DNA of 64,000 bases. It comes from Sclerotiophoma versabilis. Its lineage: Eukaryota > Ascomycota > Dothideomycetes > Pleosporales > Didymellaceae. The translations under genes and the position numbers were made by a program. Position 1 is the stretch's first letter. Each line of letters opens with the position of its first letter. Where the stretch lies: contig JAAROD010000081.1 of assembly GCA_012274445.1 (NCBI GenBank), positions 62,001-126,000 on the forward strand, given 5' to 3'. Below the pieces are notes generated by a model that ran no database searches, was not told where the DNA came from, and saw only the letters and a list, made by a program, of their open reading frames with translations. Below are positions 10,416 to 22,102 of this stretch, piece after piece.

Positions 10416-11095
10416 TTACTGTTTTAAGATGAATGAATGATGAGAATATGACGTATATATCCTAAATTGATTATTCGCAGAAGAAGTGGTGGTGAAGTTC
10501 GACTGGAATATTGGACATCACTATCTAGGACATCGGAAGCTCCTCCGATAAATTGAAATGCAAAAATCGATCAACAGAGATTTTTTGTGGAATGCGAGAA
10601 GTCCGGCATAAGATACATTCACATTGTTGTGCATTTTTGTGGTGGAAACTGGGACTGGAAACCTGATGTGAACTCACGGCACCATGTGATTTGCTCGCAA
10701 TCTTGTAGAGCAAAGAACTAATACAGGTGACGTTTAGCACCAATCAGTCAGAAATTTTAGTGAAAATCGAATTTCAAGATCCCCAAAACCTATCTATTTC
10801 AACCTAACATAGCAGCACCATCAACGGTCCAAAATGAATAAATGGAAGCTTGTTTAAAAGCCCATCCCATGAAAAGTAGTACAGTACCCTGGTAGTAGCT
10901 TTAGAGAGTCTTGGTGTAGTGTAAGTAGCGGTGAAAGTGGCCTTACTTTTGGGAGATCGTTACCTATCTTCACACCCTAATATCTCAACATCTATCTGCC
11001 AGAATAAAGTACTTAACAGTTTGTTTCAAAGCCCTAATGTAAAAGATCATTTGCAAAGCCTCGAAAGATATACCCAGATCGGCAGGCTTCTGGTA

Positions 11096-11262
11096 GTGTT
11101 GAAGGTAGCCAGGGCTTCGGGAAAACGAGGCAAGAAAACCGGACCACATGCTCGCCCTCCCCCTTCTGCACTATCTCTCTTTATTGCTATGATACTAATA
11201 AGCTGCCGTCTTGCTCTCCTTGATAATCTTGATTAAGCTATCTACTAGATATATAACTCTAA
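11096..11262. repeat. Possible solo-LTR relic
   Basis: The segment begins TGTTGAAGGTAG and runs through a GGGCTTCGGG / CTTCTGCACTATC / ATTGCTATGATACTAATA block to a TATATAACTCTAAC end. This is an arrangement I associate with fungal copia-type LTRs (TGTTG start, TATA-like box, ..TAAC end). No target-site duplication and no second LTR or pol fragment was found. It is a weak call based on composition and ends only. Confidence 0.25.
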
Positions 11263-12543
11263 CTGCCCGTTGCGGAGACATCCGGGGCTGAAATATGGGA
11301 GTCTGAAATCTGTTTTTGGATTTTGATTTTCGACCGACGGTTGCCAGTCCTCACTCATCAACTAAAATCTCAAGATACCAGCAGCAGATTGTGTCGGCTT
11401 GATTTTGACTTGCTATCTTAGGAACCGAGCGGCAACAGTCGTTACGTAGCACACTTTAAAAAAAAAGTCTTTGAATCCCAGCCTTGCTCAAATATGAAAG
11501 AAATGCCATGGTTGTTGAAAGATTATGAAGGATTCAGGGAGCCCTGGTATCTGACTTCGTGAATACACCTGAATGAAAACTTCCTGTTTTGTAGCATAGC
11601 AGGCATGTCTTATTTTAGGCCTCATTAATTGACAACCCTGCTGGTGCCCGTCAAGTGTAAGGAAATCACGGTCAGAATACCTCGCCTTCGTCAGCCTTGA
11701 CATCGCCTGGTCCGTACACGCGTGCCATCGCCAGGTTTCGCATTCATGTGATTACAGTCGGCGTTTGCGCCGATGCCAAAGCAGGCTCGTTTCCGAGGTG
11801 TGAGTGCAACATCCAGTGGCATTTCCAGGATTCGCATCAAGGCTCAACCCTTGACAGCTTGGCCATGTCATGACACAACTGTGGATCATAGAGAGGTCCG
11901 TCCGTCCGTGCATTGCGGCTCTTCGAATTCATCCGCAATTCCATCTTCAAAACCTGCAACGCACTTCTTTGTGGTTCAATAGGTGATGAACAATGAAAAC
12001 ACAATCATCGATGCAGGGGGCGAACGGAACTATGAGTTCTTCTAGAAGTCGATGCACTGTTGTGAATCCATCGTAACGTTGTGAGGAGTATATGCCGCCG
12101 CATCGCGATCTGAGCAGGGAGCCAAGAGCCGTTTAATAGCTTCGGCATGTGCGCCACTGACGCTGCAGGTGCGGGTGAGGCTCCATCCCCACTCAATCAC
12201 CCCATATGATTGATCCCCAGACGTTTTTGCGCCAATTAGTGATAGCGCCGAGCGCACCTCACCCTCCGTTGTTCCGAAAACAGAAAAGTATTGCGTATAA
12301 AACGAATGACTATTGGCAGAGTCTCATCGATCCGCGGAGCAGCTGCAGTCTGGGGTTCTACGCGATACGGCGCGCCCACCGGAGCATCGTCTCCAGGTGG
12401 GGAAAGAGCGATGCGTGCTGGCTGCATTTAGTATCGTCTGATGTCTTTATATTCAGAGCATCCTGTCCCAGAAGTGCGGCGTGATAAGCCGATCGGTTTC
12501 CTTCAATATCAGATTGCAGCTCTCAGAGCCTCCATTGCCCACC

Positions 12544-14406
12544 ATGTTCGAGAAGCTCCCCAAGATTTACAATGTCTACTTCCTGGCGTGTGTTGCCACG
12601 ATGGGTGGCATGCTATTTGGTTTCGATATTTCTTCGATGAGTGCTATCATTGGGACCGACCAGTATCTGTATGTTTTGCCAACATCGTGTTGTATAAAAT
12701 GTCTTTACTGAGATGATGCAGCGAATACTTCAACAACCCAGCTGGTATTGCCCAAGGTGTCATTGGTGCCGCACTCGCTCTTGGTTCCGTTATTGGCTCT
12801 TTGTTTGCTGGTCCTATCTCAGACTACCTCGGTCGGCGCGATGCTCTCCTCTTCTCGTGCATCTTCTGGCTCATTGGAACAGCCATCCAGACAGCTACCA
12901 CCGGTCGTGGGATGCTGATTGGTGGTCGAATTCTGAATGGTATCACCGTGGGAATTACTTCGTCCCAAGTACCTGTATACCTTGCAGAAATCGCAAAGCA
13001 CTCCCAGCGTGGCACTATTATCATCATTCAGCAACTGGCCATCGAATGGGGTATTTTGATCATGTACTTCATCGGATACGGCTGCTCTTTCATTGCCGGA
13101 GATGACTCGTTCCGGACAGCCTGGGCTATGCAATTCGTTCCCTGCGTATTGTTCATGATCGGCCTTCCCTTCCTACCCGAGTCTGTAAGTAGAATAGTCC
13201 CTCTGGATATATCGAAGTACTGAACTGTGTACAGCCGCGCTGGCTTGCCATGAAAGACCGCACGGAACAAGCCATTCATACCCTCGCAAATATTCAAGCC
13301 GCTGGAAACCTCAACGATCCTTACGTCATCGCCCAGTATGAAGAAATCGTCACCGTTCTCGCTGCTGAGCGTGCCGCTCTCAAGGGTTGGAGGAAGTTTG
13401 TATACAACGGCATGTGGCGCCGAACACTTGCTGGCTTCTCGGTGCAGGCTTGGCAACAATTGTCCGGTGCAAATGTCATGACCTGTGAGTTTTGACGCTG
13501 CTCTTTTGGGCGGGCGAACCTGAGGTCAAGCCAAACTTCAGACCTGTCCAACAGACGCCCCAAATCGAGTCTATTCTCTTTTGAATTACGGACGCTGACA
13601 AAACACAGACTACGTAGTTTACATCTTCTACATGGCAGACCTCTCGGGCAATGTCAATCTGGTCGCCGGTGGAGTGCAGTACGCTCTGTTTATCATCTTC
13701 TCCTCGATCATGTTCTTCTTCGTCGACAAGATAGGAAGAAGAACACTTTTGGTCTATGGAGCCCTAGCTATGGCCTTCTGCCACTTTGTTGTTGGTGGCG
13801 TTCTGGGAGCGCACGGTGTTGACGTTCCAGAGGGTGTCAATGGCGATGCCAACATCCTGATCCAGGTTACTGGCTCACCCGCCTACACGGTCATCGCTTT
13901 CTCGTATCTTCTCATCATCATCTACGCTCTTACCCTTGCCCCTATCTGTTGGATTTACGCTGCCGAGGTTTGGTCCCTCGAGACTCGTGCCACCGGTATG
14001 GGTATTGCGGCCATTGGTAACTGGCTGGTATGTCATCTCAGCGTTCCTTTGCATTTATTACTGTGCTGACATGGAGTAGTTCAACTTTGCAATCGGTCTT
14101 TTCATTCCTCCTGCCTTCCGCAACATCAAATACGGCCTCTTCCTGCTCTTTGGAGCTTTCTGCATCTTGGGTGCACTCCAGTTCTGGTTCACCTACCCCG
14201 AAACTTGCGGCAAGACCATTGAGGAGATTGAAGTTCTCTTCAGCCACGAGGGTCCTCACGCCTGGAAGACAAAGAAGGGATCGGAGCGTCTTCAGCACGA
14301 GATTGATGACGTTGCCACTGCTCAGGCCAAGGGCGAAGCTCGTGCCAGCATCGATACAGTCATGGCCAAAGAGAGTGCTCACCATAATGAGAAGGCCGCA
14401 GTGTGA
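12544..14406 (+). CDS. MFS sugar (monosaccharide) transporter
   Basis: Five exons: 12544-12668, 12722-13184, 13235-13484, 13609-14027 and 14080-14406, with introns of 53, 50, 124 and 52 nt; 527 aa. Sugar-porter signatures are in order: GGMLFGFDISSMSAIIG (TM1), GSLFAGPISDYLGRRDALL (TM2-3 loop), GRILNGITVGITSSQVPVYLAEIA, PES-PRWLAMK split by intron 2, QQLSGANV (TM7, with the QQLSG sugar-contact box), DKIGRRTLLVYG, WIYAAEVWSLETRATG and PETCGKTIEEIEVLF (C-terminal end of TM12). Twelve transmembrane helices are expected in the plasma membrane, importing hexose or pentose with H+ or by facilitation. Motifs do not separate glucose, xylose or other specificities. It stands alone, with 2.7 kb of gene-poor DNA upstream. 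Confidence 0.94.
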
Positions 14407-14885
14407 AGTGCGCCTGACTGAGCGTAGCAAGATAGCGCAGACGTGCGAAGATAAAGTAATACTAATTTAATTGAGTAATAACTATACTTGAGCATGCTAC
14501 CCATTCAATTTACTCGTGTCCCTAAGCGTCCTCTCTCGAAAGCTATCGATGGCCGCCACAAGACCATCTCACATGAGAATATCTCGCGTCTTGAGACCCA
14601 TAGAATCCATTTTCCAGAACCACACACCCAGTTAGGCCCAACTCCTTGAACAACTGCTATCCCAAATCTCCCAACTCCTCCTTAACCATCAACTCCGGAT
14701 TCTAACAACACTCCTCTCTCATAGCGCCTAACCACAGACTCCCTTTTCTTTCTTCGCATCTCTTCTCACACTCAATCACCTCATCCCATTCGGTACGCAG
14801 GTCTTGCCTATCGACCTGCAGAAAATCTCCATACCTCGCGCTTCGCCCTTTCCCCCTGCATCGTGAGATATTCCGCCCGAAGAAG

Positions 14886-14952
<67 letters not shown>

Positions 14953-15425
14953 AGAGGGCTTGATCGGCCCCGTAAGTGTGCGGCCTGAAGCAGCCGTATT
15001 CTGTTACTGGGTGGAGTGTGCACGATGTCTGAAAGGCTGACGTGAGTTTTTCGGCACCGCAAAGGGTGCCGTATGCGGTGGTGAAGCGTTGCATGTTGAG
15101 CGTGGTGGTGCTGGTTAGGCTCTTGTCTTGTCTGGGTGGTATTGATGGGCAAGGCTTGGTAGCGTGTCTCCATCTCGGAATCTTTTGCTGTTGCTGTCCC
15201 GGAGATATCTAGGAAGGCGTAGTGGTTGGGGGTTGGGGTTTGAAAGGTATTGTGATGGTTGTTGTCGAGTACGCTGCGAGTTTTTACTGTTGGGTTGGAG
15301 GAAGCAGGGTCGGGGAGAAGGAACAGAGGGTGTTCAAGTTGATGGTGGATTTGAATACATACTACGCATCGCTTCATGGTAAGAAAAGGTGGTAGGCAAT
15401 CATGGTTGTGTTCAACCCGACCTGC
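14407..15425. other. Intergenic, with dinucleotide microsatellite
   Basis: About 1 kb between convergent genes (sugar transporter + and GNAT -). It holds the long (TG)n tract at 14887-14951. A minus-strand ORF across the tract encodes an HT repeat and is an artefact of the microsatellite. No gene seen. Confidence 0.55.
14887..14951. repeat. (TG)n microsatellite, about 32 units
   Basis: Uninterrupted TG/GT dinucleotide repeat of about 65 bp, ending at TGTC. It is the longest simple repeat in the window and is likely length-polymorphic. Confidence 0.95.
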
Positions 15426-16315
15426 CTAAAAGTCCGAGGAGTTCTGCTGCCGGCGCACACGCTTCCCGTCAGCGTCCACCTCAGCCGCCTTGACCATGAG
15501 CAAGAACTCACAACCCTCCGGAAGCTCGCCAAATGGCCACTTTATGCCTCTCTTCTTTACCTTAGCCAGAGCAGCGAGCGGCTCGTCATGATCAACCCAG
15601 AACTGGGTATCAGCGCAGCATACTCCTACATGTTGACCCTCATCTCCGAAAAGAGAACCTTTTGGTTTTGCAGACTTGACGTAGTTGACGGGGGACACAG
15701 CCATGATGCCTTCAGCATGATCTCGTACCATGTCCAAGTTCACCTCTTCTATACCTCTGCCCCAAGCGCGAAGGGCTCCAAGGATGGCAGCGGGATGAGA
15801 AGACAGAATACCAAACCCGCGATCATTCTGGCCATCCATCAGATGCAGCAGAATCTAACAAGTCAGTTCGAATGTCCGGATGTAACAATCGGAAGACATA
15901 CCTGGGTCGCAAGCTTCTTGCCGCGGTGTTCAGGACTCACGCAGAGCTGGGTAACCCAACAGACCTGTCGACCCTCGTACATCCAGCGCGTTGCAAAAGC
16001 ATAGCCAGCGAGCTTGTCCTCGACCAGACCGCGAACAAGGACGCTGTTGGTACCAGGCGCAAGGGACTGTTCACGCAAGCGCTCGACGCTCATCTTCACA
16101 GGGTTTCCTATCAACCGGCGTTAACATTCTTCAAACAAGCTAAGGAGAAGAGATACAAAAAGTCACATACCGGGTTTGCAGTACTTGCCCATCTTCTCAG
16201 GTGCAAGAGGCCCCCAAATACCGTAGGCGGAGGAGAACAGCGCGGCAGCTTCGGCCAACATTGCGTCACTGACATCAGAGGCCTTGAGTTGCTGAAAGGT
16301 GAAGTTGGTGGCCAT
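15426..16315 (-). CDS. GNAT-family N-acetyltransferase (fungal, substrate unknown)
   Basis: Three exons on the minus strand: 16315-16171, 16107-15902 and 15854-15426, with introns of 63 and 47 nt; 259 aa. It starts MATNFTFQQLKASDVSDAML, typical of the first beta strand of GNAT proteins. AAALFSSAYGIWGP is helix 1. GYAFATRWMYEGRQVCWVTQLCVSPEHRGKKLATQ is the central beta4-alpha3 acetyl-CoA pyrophosphate-binding motif (R/Q-x-x-G-x-G/A variant: RGKKLA). The C-terminal half contains GFGILSSHPAAILGALR, then VSPVNYVKSAKPKG and a basic tail. No targeting signal is seen. Lineage-specific GNATs of this type are common in filamentous fungi and rarely characterised. Confidence 0.82.
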
Positions 16316-17101
16316 GGTAAGGCGAGGTGATTCGTGGCTGCGATAAAGGCGGATGTAAGTTCAAGGTAGAGGCCGGCGGAGGCAGTCTCATGCAATGCAC
16401 TTTTGGATATGTAGTAGAAAGGAAAATGGAAGATGGAGAATGGAGGATGGCGAAACGAGAAATCAACAGGAATGAGCGGTTCATGTAGTACTTAGAAACA
16501 TGAGGTGAAGGCAGAAAGTTTCCAAGTGCGGAACAGAACCATGGGCGGAGTCCCCAATAGTTCGAACCCATGCGTTACTCCAGCCAACCACATCATTTCA
16601 AAAGGAATGTTCTTTGCACAAAGTGAGATGCATATCATAGAAACTTGTTCTTTGCCATAGGCACGAGGTTCAGTATTTCGAACAGGTTAAGGACTGCTTC
16701 TGCTGATTATCCATACCGCCCACGTAGTCAACAATAAGGAACTCCAGCGCTAATGCAACAACGCCTCCCATGCCATCCCACCCAAGCGTGGGGTATACGT
16801 GTATGTAAGGAAAGGCCCTCTAATAACCAAGAAGGGCAGTGTATGAACATTACAACAATAAGAAAGATACAAATTCTAAGGCTCAGAAAAACTGTTTTGG
16901 CGTGAGAGGCCGCAGCCAGGGAAGAACGGCCCATCTTCGTGTGAAGCAGGCAATGGCGAAAGCGGGAAAACGCACATGGCTGTCGTACTCTGTGTCGAGG
17001 AGCGACGGCTGGAGAACGAAAGACGGCGTGTGGGATCATCTGCTTGGACGGTGCATCAGCTCAGACTTACAGACGATGCGCGGAGGGGTGAGGCTAGAAA
17101 G
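16316..17101. other. Intergenic between GNAT and MAPKKK genes
   Basis: 786 bp: promoter of the minus-strand GNAT gene (including purine-rich GGAAAATGGAAGATGGAGAATGG at about 16421-16444) and the 3' region of the MAPKKK. No gene seen. Confidence 0.5.
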
Positions 17102-20100
17102 CTAGCCGTAGTTGGAGTTTTGCCTACTGCTAGCTCCGCTCTGACTGCCCGACTCCGTGCTCGGCGTCTGCGGCTCGAGACTGAGCTGCGCGCGCAGCGT
17201 CATGATCCACTCATGCTGGAGCAGTTCAACAGCGCTGGCACGCTTGTTCGGATCGCGGTCGAAGCACTTCATCAGGAAGTCGATGCCCTGCTCGCTGAGC
17301 TGGTCACGGGTAGGGAGCTGTGGCGGATCTCCCTGCGCGATGTGGTACATGATAGCCCATTCGTTGTCCATGGACGCCCACGGACGGCGACCGGTTGCCA
17401 TCTCGAGAATCACGCAGCCCAGAGACCAGATGTCGACGGCGCCATGGCGGCCAGTGCTGCCGCCTTTGATGACTTCGGGGGACATGTACATTGGCGTGCC
17501 GGTCATGGACCCTTGCTTGCCGCGACGGGTGGCGTTGTCAACGGCAAGAGTCCTACCCTGGCGGGCGATGAGCTTCGCAGCGCCGAAATCGACAAACTTA
17601 ATAACACCGTTGTGATCCAGGAGGATATCTGCAGACATTAGCCAAGTACATGGATAGAAGAGAAAAATACATACTTTCGGGCTTGATGTCGCGGTGGACG
17701 ACCCTTGCATCGTGGAGATACGCAAGACCCTCCAACATCTGAAGTGCGTATACCATGATGACAGTCTCATCTTCAATACGACCATGCTCCAGCAGGCCGG
17801 CTAGAGAACCACCAGAGCAATACTCCATGAAAATGTAAACCTTGTCTCTGTGGGGCTCGATACCGTAGTACGAGACGATGTTGGGGTGATCGAGCACCTG
17901 CAGTACACCCATTTCGTCCTTGATTTGGGCAACGATGGTGGGAATGAGTTGAGGATCTTGGAGGCGGATCTCCTTGACAGCCATGAGGTGACCGGAGTCG
18001 AGGTTCATGGCGGCATAAACAGAACCGAATGTGCCTCCACCCACGAATTGGCCCTGCTGCCATCGCAGGGTGACATTGGTCGCAGAGGACGACAGGTAGG
18101 TGAGTGCGCGATCGGCCTCGTTAGAGTCTTCGAGCACTCTCCCCAGAGCCTGGCGTTCGGCCTCCTTCTCTTTTCTGAACGCGTCAATCTCTTCAAGCCT
18201 CTGCATCCACTGCGCCTGAGTCATCTCGATTGATTCGTCGTCGTCTTTGGAGTTCTTCGGGTCCAGAAGACTCTTGCCGGCAATGGCATTGAGCCGCTGC
18301 CTCTCGGCTTGTGCAGCAATGGTGGATCTTGCGCCCATAATGTCAAAGTGCGAGATCAAGACGGACATACAGCCTGCTACCTTGGCACGCAGCTTCGTGT
18401 ATTCTTCATCGCTGATGGAAAGGATGTTCTGACCACGAGTCATCATCATGGCGAATTCCAAAGCTACAACGGCCCATCGGAACGTCTTTCGATCTGAGGC
18501 GATGCAGTCATCGCAAATGAAGCTGACCCAATCCAGCGCTAGTCTGGTCAGTTTGATGTTGTTCATGGCCCGACGGTTATAGTCCATGTATAGGACGGAA
18601 CGCTGACCGAACTCTGTCGCGAACGCGAAGCAAGTCTGAATGAGATCCTGGCAGTCGAGACCGACAGTTTGCTTGCGCACAATCTCGACGCTGTCCATGA
18701 TAGTGTTTGACAGCTTATAGGCAGTCTTCTTGATCTTCTGCAACTCAGAGTTGACACGGGGCAGGTTGGCTCTCTGGTCGATGAGCGTGTTCAAGTCCAT
18801 GCCGATGGCCTGCAGGAACGAGGCGTTGGCATTGGCAAGGCGTTGCTGAGAGCCATCAGCAACCAGCCGCAGCTTCCCTGGCTTTAAGTCTAGATGTGGT
18901 TCGTGGATGTTGCCGGACATCTTCTTGCCCGACCAGTAGAGTGGATCTTCCGGTCTGATGATCAAGACGTATGGGTTGGTCGGATCCTCCGGGCCTTCCT
19001 CAGCGTGGTAGCAGGTGGTGAGCAGGGACTGGATATCCTTGGGCCGGTCCTCCAGCGTGGGTGATGCGATGATGTAGACACCTGTGTTGTTGCCGCCGGT
19101 AGTCTCGACAAGGAAGTGCCCATTGATGATCAGTGACTCGTAGAGGTCGTTCAACTGCTCGTCGTCGAGGTCGATGTGGTTGATGTTGTACTCGGTGCAG
19201 TTCTCAAATCTCTGCGTCAGGATCCTCGAGAAACGGAATAGCTTACGTTGGCGGACACGGACAGAGTCGAGGATCTGTTTGTACCGCTTCTCCATCTCAG
19301 CGCCAGTGAGCTCGTCCGGGCGACGCTGCAGCTCGCGCTCGAAGTGGGCACTAAGACGTGTAAGGGATTTGGAGGTGAGGATACTGAACTGCTCGGCAGT
19401 CTCGACATCGCCACCTTGGAGCTGTCTGCCGAGTTTGTTACAGAAATCCCACTCCTGCTCGAGGATCTCAGCCTCCTTGAAGGTGTTCTTGTTGGCGGCC
19501 AGCTTCCAGTTGAGCATCTTGAAGTAGAACTTCAAGGCGTCGAGTACGACGTTGTCGAAGTTCTCCTCGATGCATGGAGGGAGGTCCCAGCCTGGCTCTG
19601 GTCGCGAGATGACCAGATAGCTCTCCTTGACCTGGCCTGCCATGCGCAACAGAATCTGGAACTGGGCAATCATCTGCTCAGCCATCATGACGCCCTGCTG
19701 CGAGGGGTCCTTGATCTTCTTTGCGTAAGATAGCCGGACGCGGATAATCTCCTGAAGCAGACGCGAGGGGAAGTTGATGAGGGTGAGCAACTCCTCGATG
19801 TAGGGGGGCAGATGGCGCTCGGCAAAGCCCTCGGCGTTGGTGATCAAGGTGCTTTTTGCTTTTTGGATGACCTTCTCGAGGGGGATGAGCAGGTTGGTCT
19901 CGCCCTGCAGCGACTTGAGGCCGTCCTCCTTGAGGATGCGGTCGATGAAGGAAGACTCGTCGGTCAGGTGGTGGTCGTGCGAGGAGCGCGGGCGCGGCTT
20001 GGTGAAGTCGAGCTCCTCGTTGCCGACCCACATCTTCAGGATGGACATTTCGGTGTTGATCAGCACGGTGGTGTTGTCCCAGGCAATGACGGCGTCACAG

Positions 20101-21275
20101 GCGGCCTTGTAGGGCTCGGAGGCGGCGCGGGGGTAGGCGGCCTCGAGGGCCTGGCGGGTGGGGTAGGCGCTCTCAATCTTCTCAATCTTCTTGACCACGT
20201 CCTGGACCTGCTGCTGGGGCGTCTGGCCGGCCTCGGTGGCGCCCTCGACCTCGAAGGAGATGATGGACTCGAGCAGGCCCTTGATCTTGCCGCGGGCGTC
20301 GTCGACGATGCGGCGCTGGGCCTGCAGAGAGCGGCCGCAGACGCGGGCGCGGATGCCCATCCAGATCTCGGCCTTGAGGGTGCTGTCGCCCTGCTGCTCG
20401 GTGCTGCCAATCAGGCGCTTCTTCTCCTGCTTGACGACGTCGCCGGTGAGGACGCTGGCCAGCATCGAGTGCCACTCGAGGCGCTCGCGGTTCTGGGGGA
20501 TCTTGAGCTCCTCGATCGAGGGCTGCATGTCGTCGTTGCCGTAGTACAGCAGCGTCTCCTGGTCGTACGGGTCGTTCTCGGCATACTCGGCCGTCGAGGG
20601 CGACTCGTCGTCGGTCTCGCTGTCGGTGCTGTAGCCCAGGCTCGGGGTGCGCATGGCCGGGTCGAAGCTGTAGTCGTCCGGCTCGTTCTCCTGGCGGATG
20701 CGCTGCACGTACGCCTTCTCCTGGGCGCGGTAGTCGGCATTGGGGTTGCGGCGCGAGCGCGTGGCCGAGCTGTTGCGCCCGCGGTGGCTGCCGGCGCCGG
20801 TGCCGTTGCTGTTGAGCGAGAACTGCTGCGGGCGGCGGGCTGGGTTGTAGGCGTTCGAGGGCGTGCGCACGGCGCCGGGGCGAGGGGTGCGCGCAGACGC
20901 GCTGCTGCCCGCGGCGGACGGCGGCAGGTCGGCCGTCATGATGCGGATGCTGCGAGTGCCCTGGGGGTTCTGCGTGCTGTAGCTGTACGGCAGCGGAGGC
21001 ACCTCGTCGGCGGCGCTGCTCAGCGGCTGCACGGGCGGCGCAAATTGATACTGGCCCTCGTCCACGGCCAGGCCTTGGCGATGGAGGCCATGGGCGCCGC
21101 CCGCCTCGCCATCGTGCGCGTACTCCGAGTCGGACGAGCCCTCCGTCGAGCTCGAGCTCATGCGCTCCGGCGGCGCGGGCGCGTTGACCACCACAGGCTG
21201 CGAGCTCATCGTGTGCTGGGCAGGCAGCAGCGGGTTGTGGCGAGCGACGTTGGGGTGCATCCCGCGGCCAGCCAT
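17102..21275 (-). CDS. sskB: MAP kinase kinase kinase of the HOG osmostress pathway (SskB / Ssk2-Ssk22 type)
   Basis: Two exons on the minus strand, 21275-17675 and 17628-17102, separated by a 46-nt GTATGT..CAG intron; 1375 aa, the usual size for Ssk2/SskB. The first ATG (MAGRGMHPN) follows an in-frame stretch without ATG. Residues 1-260 are low complexity with Ser/Pro/Arg. The centre carries the conserved Ssk2-family regulatory region that receives the Ssk1 response regulator (for example LDWVSFICDDCIASDRKTFRWAV, split here for length). The kinase domain spans about 1070-1340: GGGTFGSVY (P-loop), MAVKEI (catalytic Lys), HRDIKPEN interrupted by the intron inside the Asn codon, DFGAAK and GTPMYMSPEVI. 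It phosphorylates the MAPKK Pbs2, which activates Hog1. The C-tail is Ser/Gln-rich. Strong GC bias at the 5' end creates large open frames on the opposite strand, which are shadows. Confidence 0.96.
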
Positions 21276-22102
21276 GCTTCTTTGTAGCGGATCGCCTCCG
21301 CGGACTGTCTGATCAGCGCAGCGAATCGAGGGCTGCGATCGGTCTGGCGCAGCAACGGACGCTCGACGTTCGCTCACTCGACGTTCAGCCTGGCCAACTC
21401 TGCAGGTGAATGGCTGATGCTGCCTTTCTCTGCCCCAGCGCACTCCTAGCAGATGCCTGCCTCTAGCGCCCGCACGCCCTGCCCGTGCCTGCCAGCGCCG
21501 TGATGTTGCCTCTGCTGTGGCGAAAGCAGCGCTGTTGTTCTACGCTAGTGTGCATCCGTCCAAGCGCCTGTCTTGCACCGCACTGCACCCTGCGCTAGAG
21601 CTCTCATGATCGCCGCAAGGTTGTCTGTCCAAACCTCGCCCTGAGCCCCTATACAACGACTCGCGAGCACCAACACGGCCATGTCACCGAGATTGCGAGA
21701 GCGAACCTTCGTCACGAAGCCCTTGAATCCAATTTGGCGCTATGCAGCTGCCTCGGTGCATTACGATCTCAGCAGTTCTGCGCTCTAGGCTGTCCTTGTG
21801 GGGCACAGCTAAGTCCTCAATACAAATGGTCATTCAGTGCACGATTTTGAACCATCATCGCAGTCCTGTGAAACTCTATAGAGCTACACACGGCCTATCC
21901 AATCACACCCACGCCCTCCCTTGATCTAGACAGGTCTGGGCCTGCAGCCGCATGGGGCAATGTTGTCGATTGACAAGCACATCGCGATTGCGTCCTGGAG
22001 CGGGGGTGGGTCTGACTCGCATTATCTTGATTAAATATTACACAAAGTACGCTAATACGCAGCGACAAACGACACAGTCCACGTCTCTACACGCATTTCC
22101 CT
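21276..22102. other. Long 5' region of the MAPKKK gene and 3' region of the MFS gene
   Basis: 827 bp. Both flanking genes are on the minus strand, so this is the promoter and leader of sskB. It contains no coding ORF. A stretch rich in CTGCC/TGCCTG repeats occurs at 21450-21500. Confidence 0.5.

Larger units (their letters stand above)
9841..12543. other. 2.7-kb gene-poor, AT-rich region with one tRNA
   Basis: From about 10,000 to 11,750 the sequence is visibly AT-rich compared with the flanking genes and has no ORF with coding character. It contains tRNA-Pro at 10330-10415 and a possible LTR fragment at about 11096-11262. The stretch 11,900-12,543 returns to normal composition and forms the promoter of the sugar transporter; TATCAG..TATA-like elements are present but none is decisive. 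The AT bias could reflect old repeats mutated by RIP, which is an inference. Confidence 0.55.

Noticed and set aside
14808..15377. 189-codon minus ORF with His-Thr repeat
   Set aside because: The repeat is only the translated (TG)n microsatellite; no conserved block on either side.
19812..21287. 491-codon + strand ORF opposite sskB
   Set aside because: Gly/Val/Ala/Arg-rich translation of the GC-rich antisense strand; the minus strand encodes the MAPKKK with clear conserved blocks.
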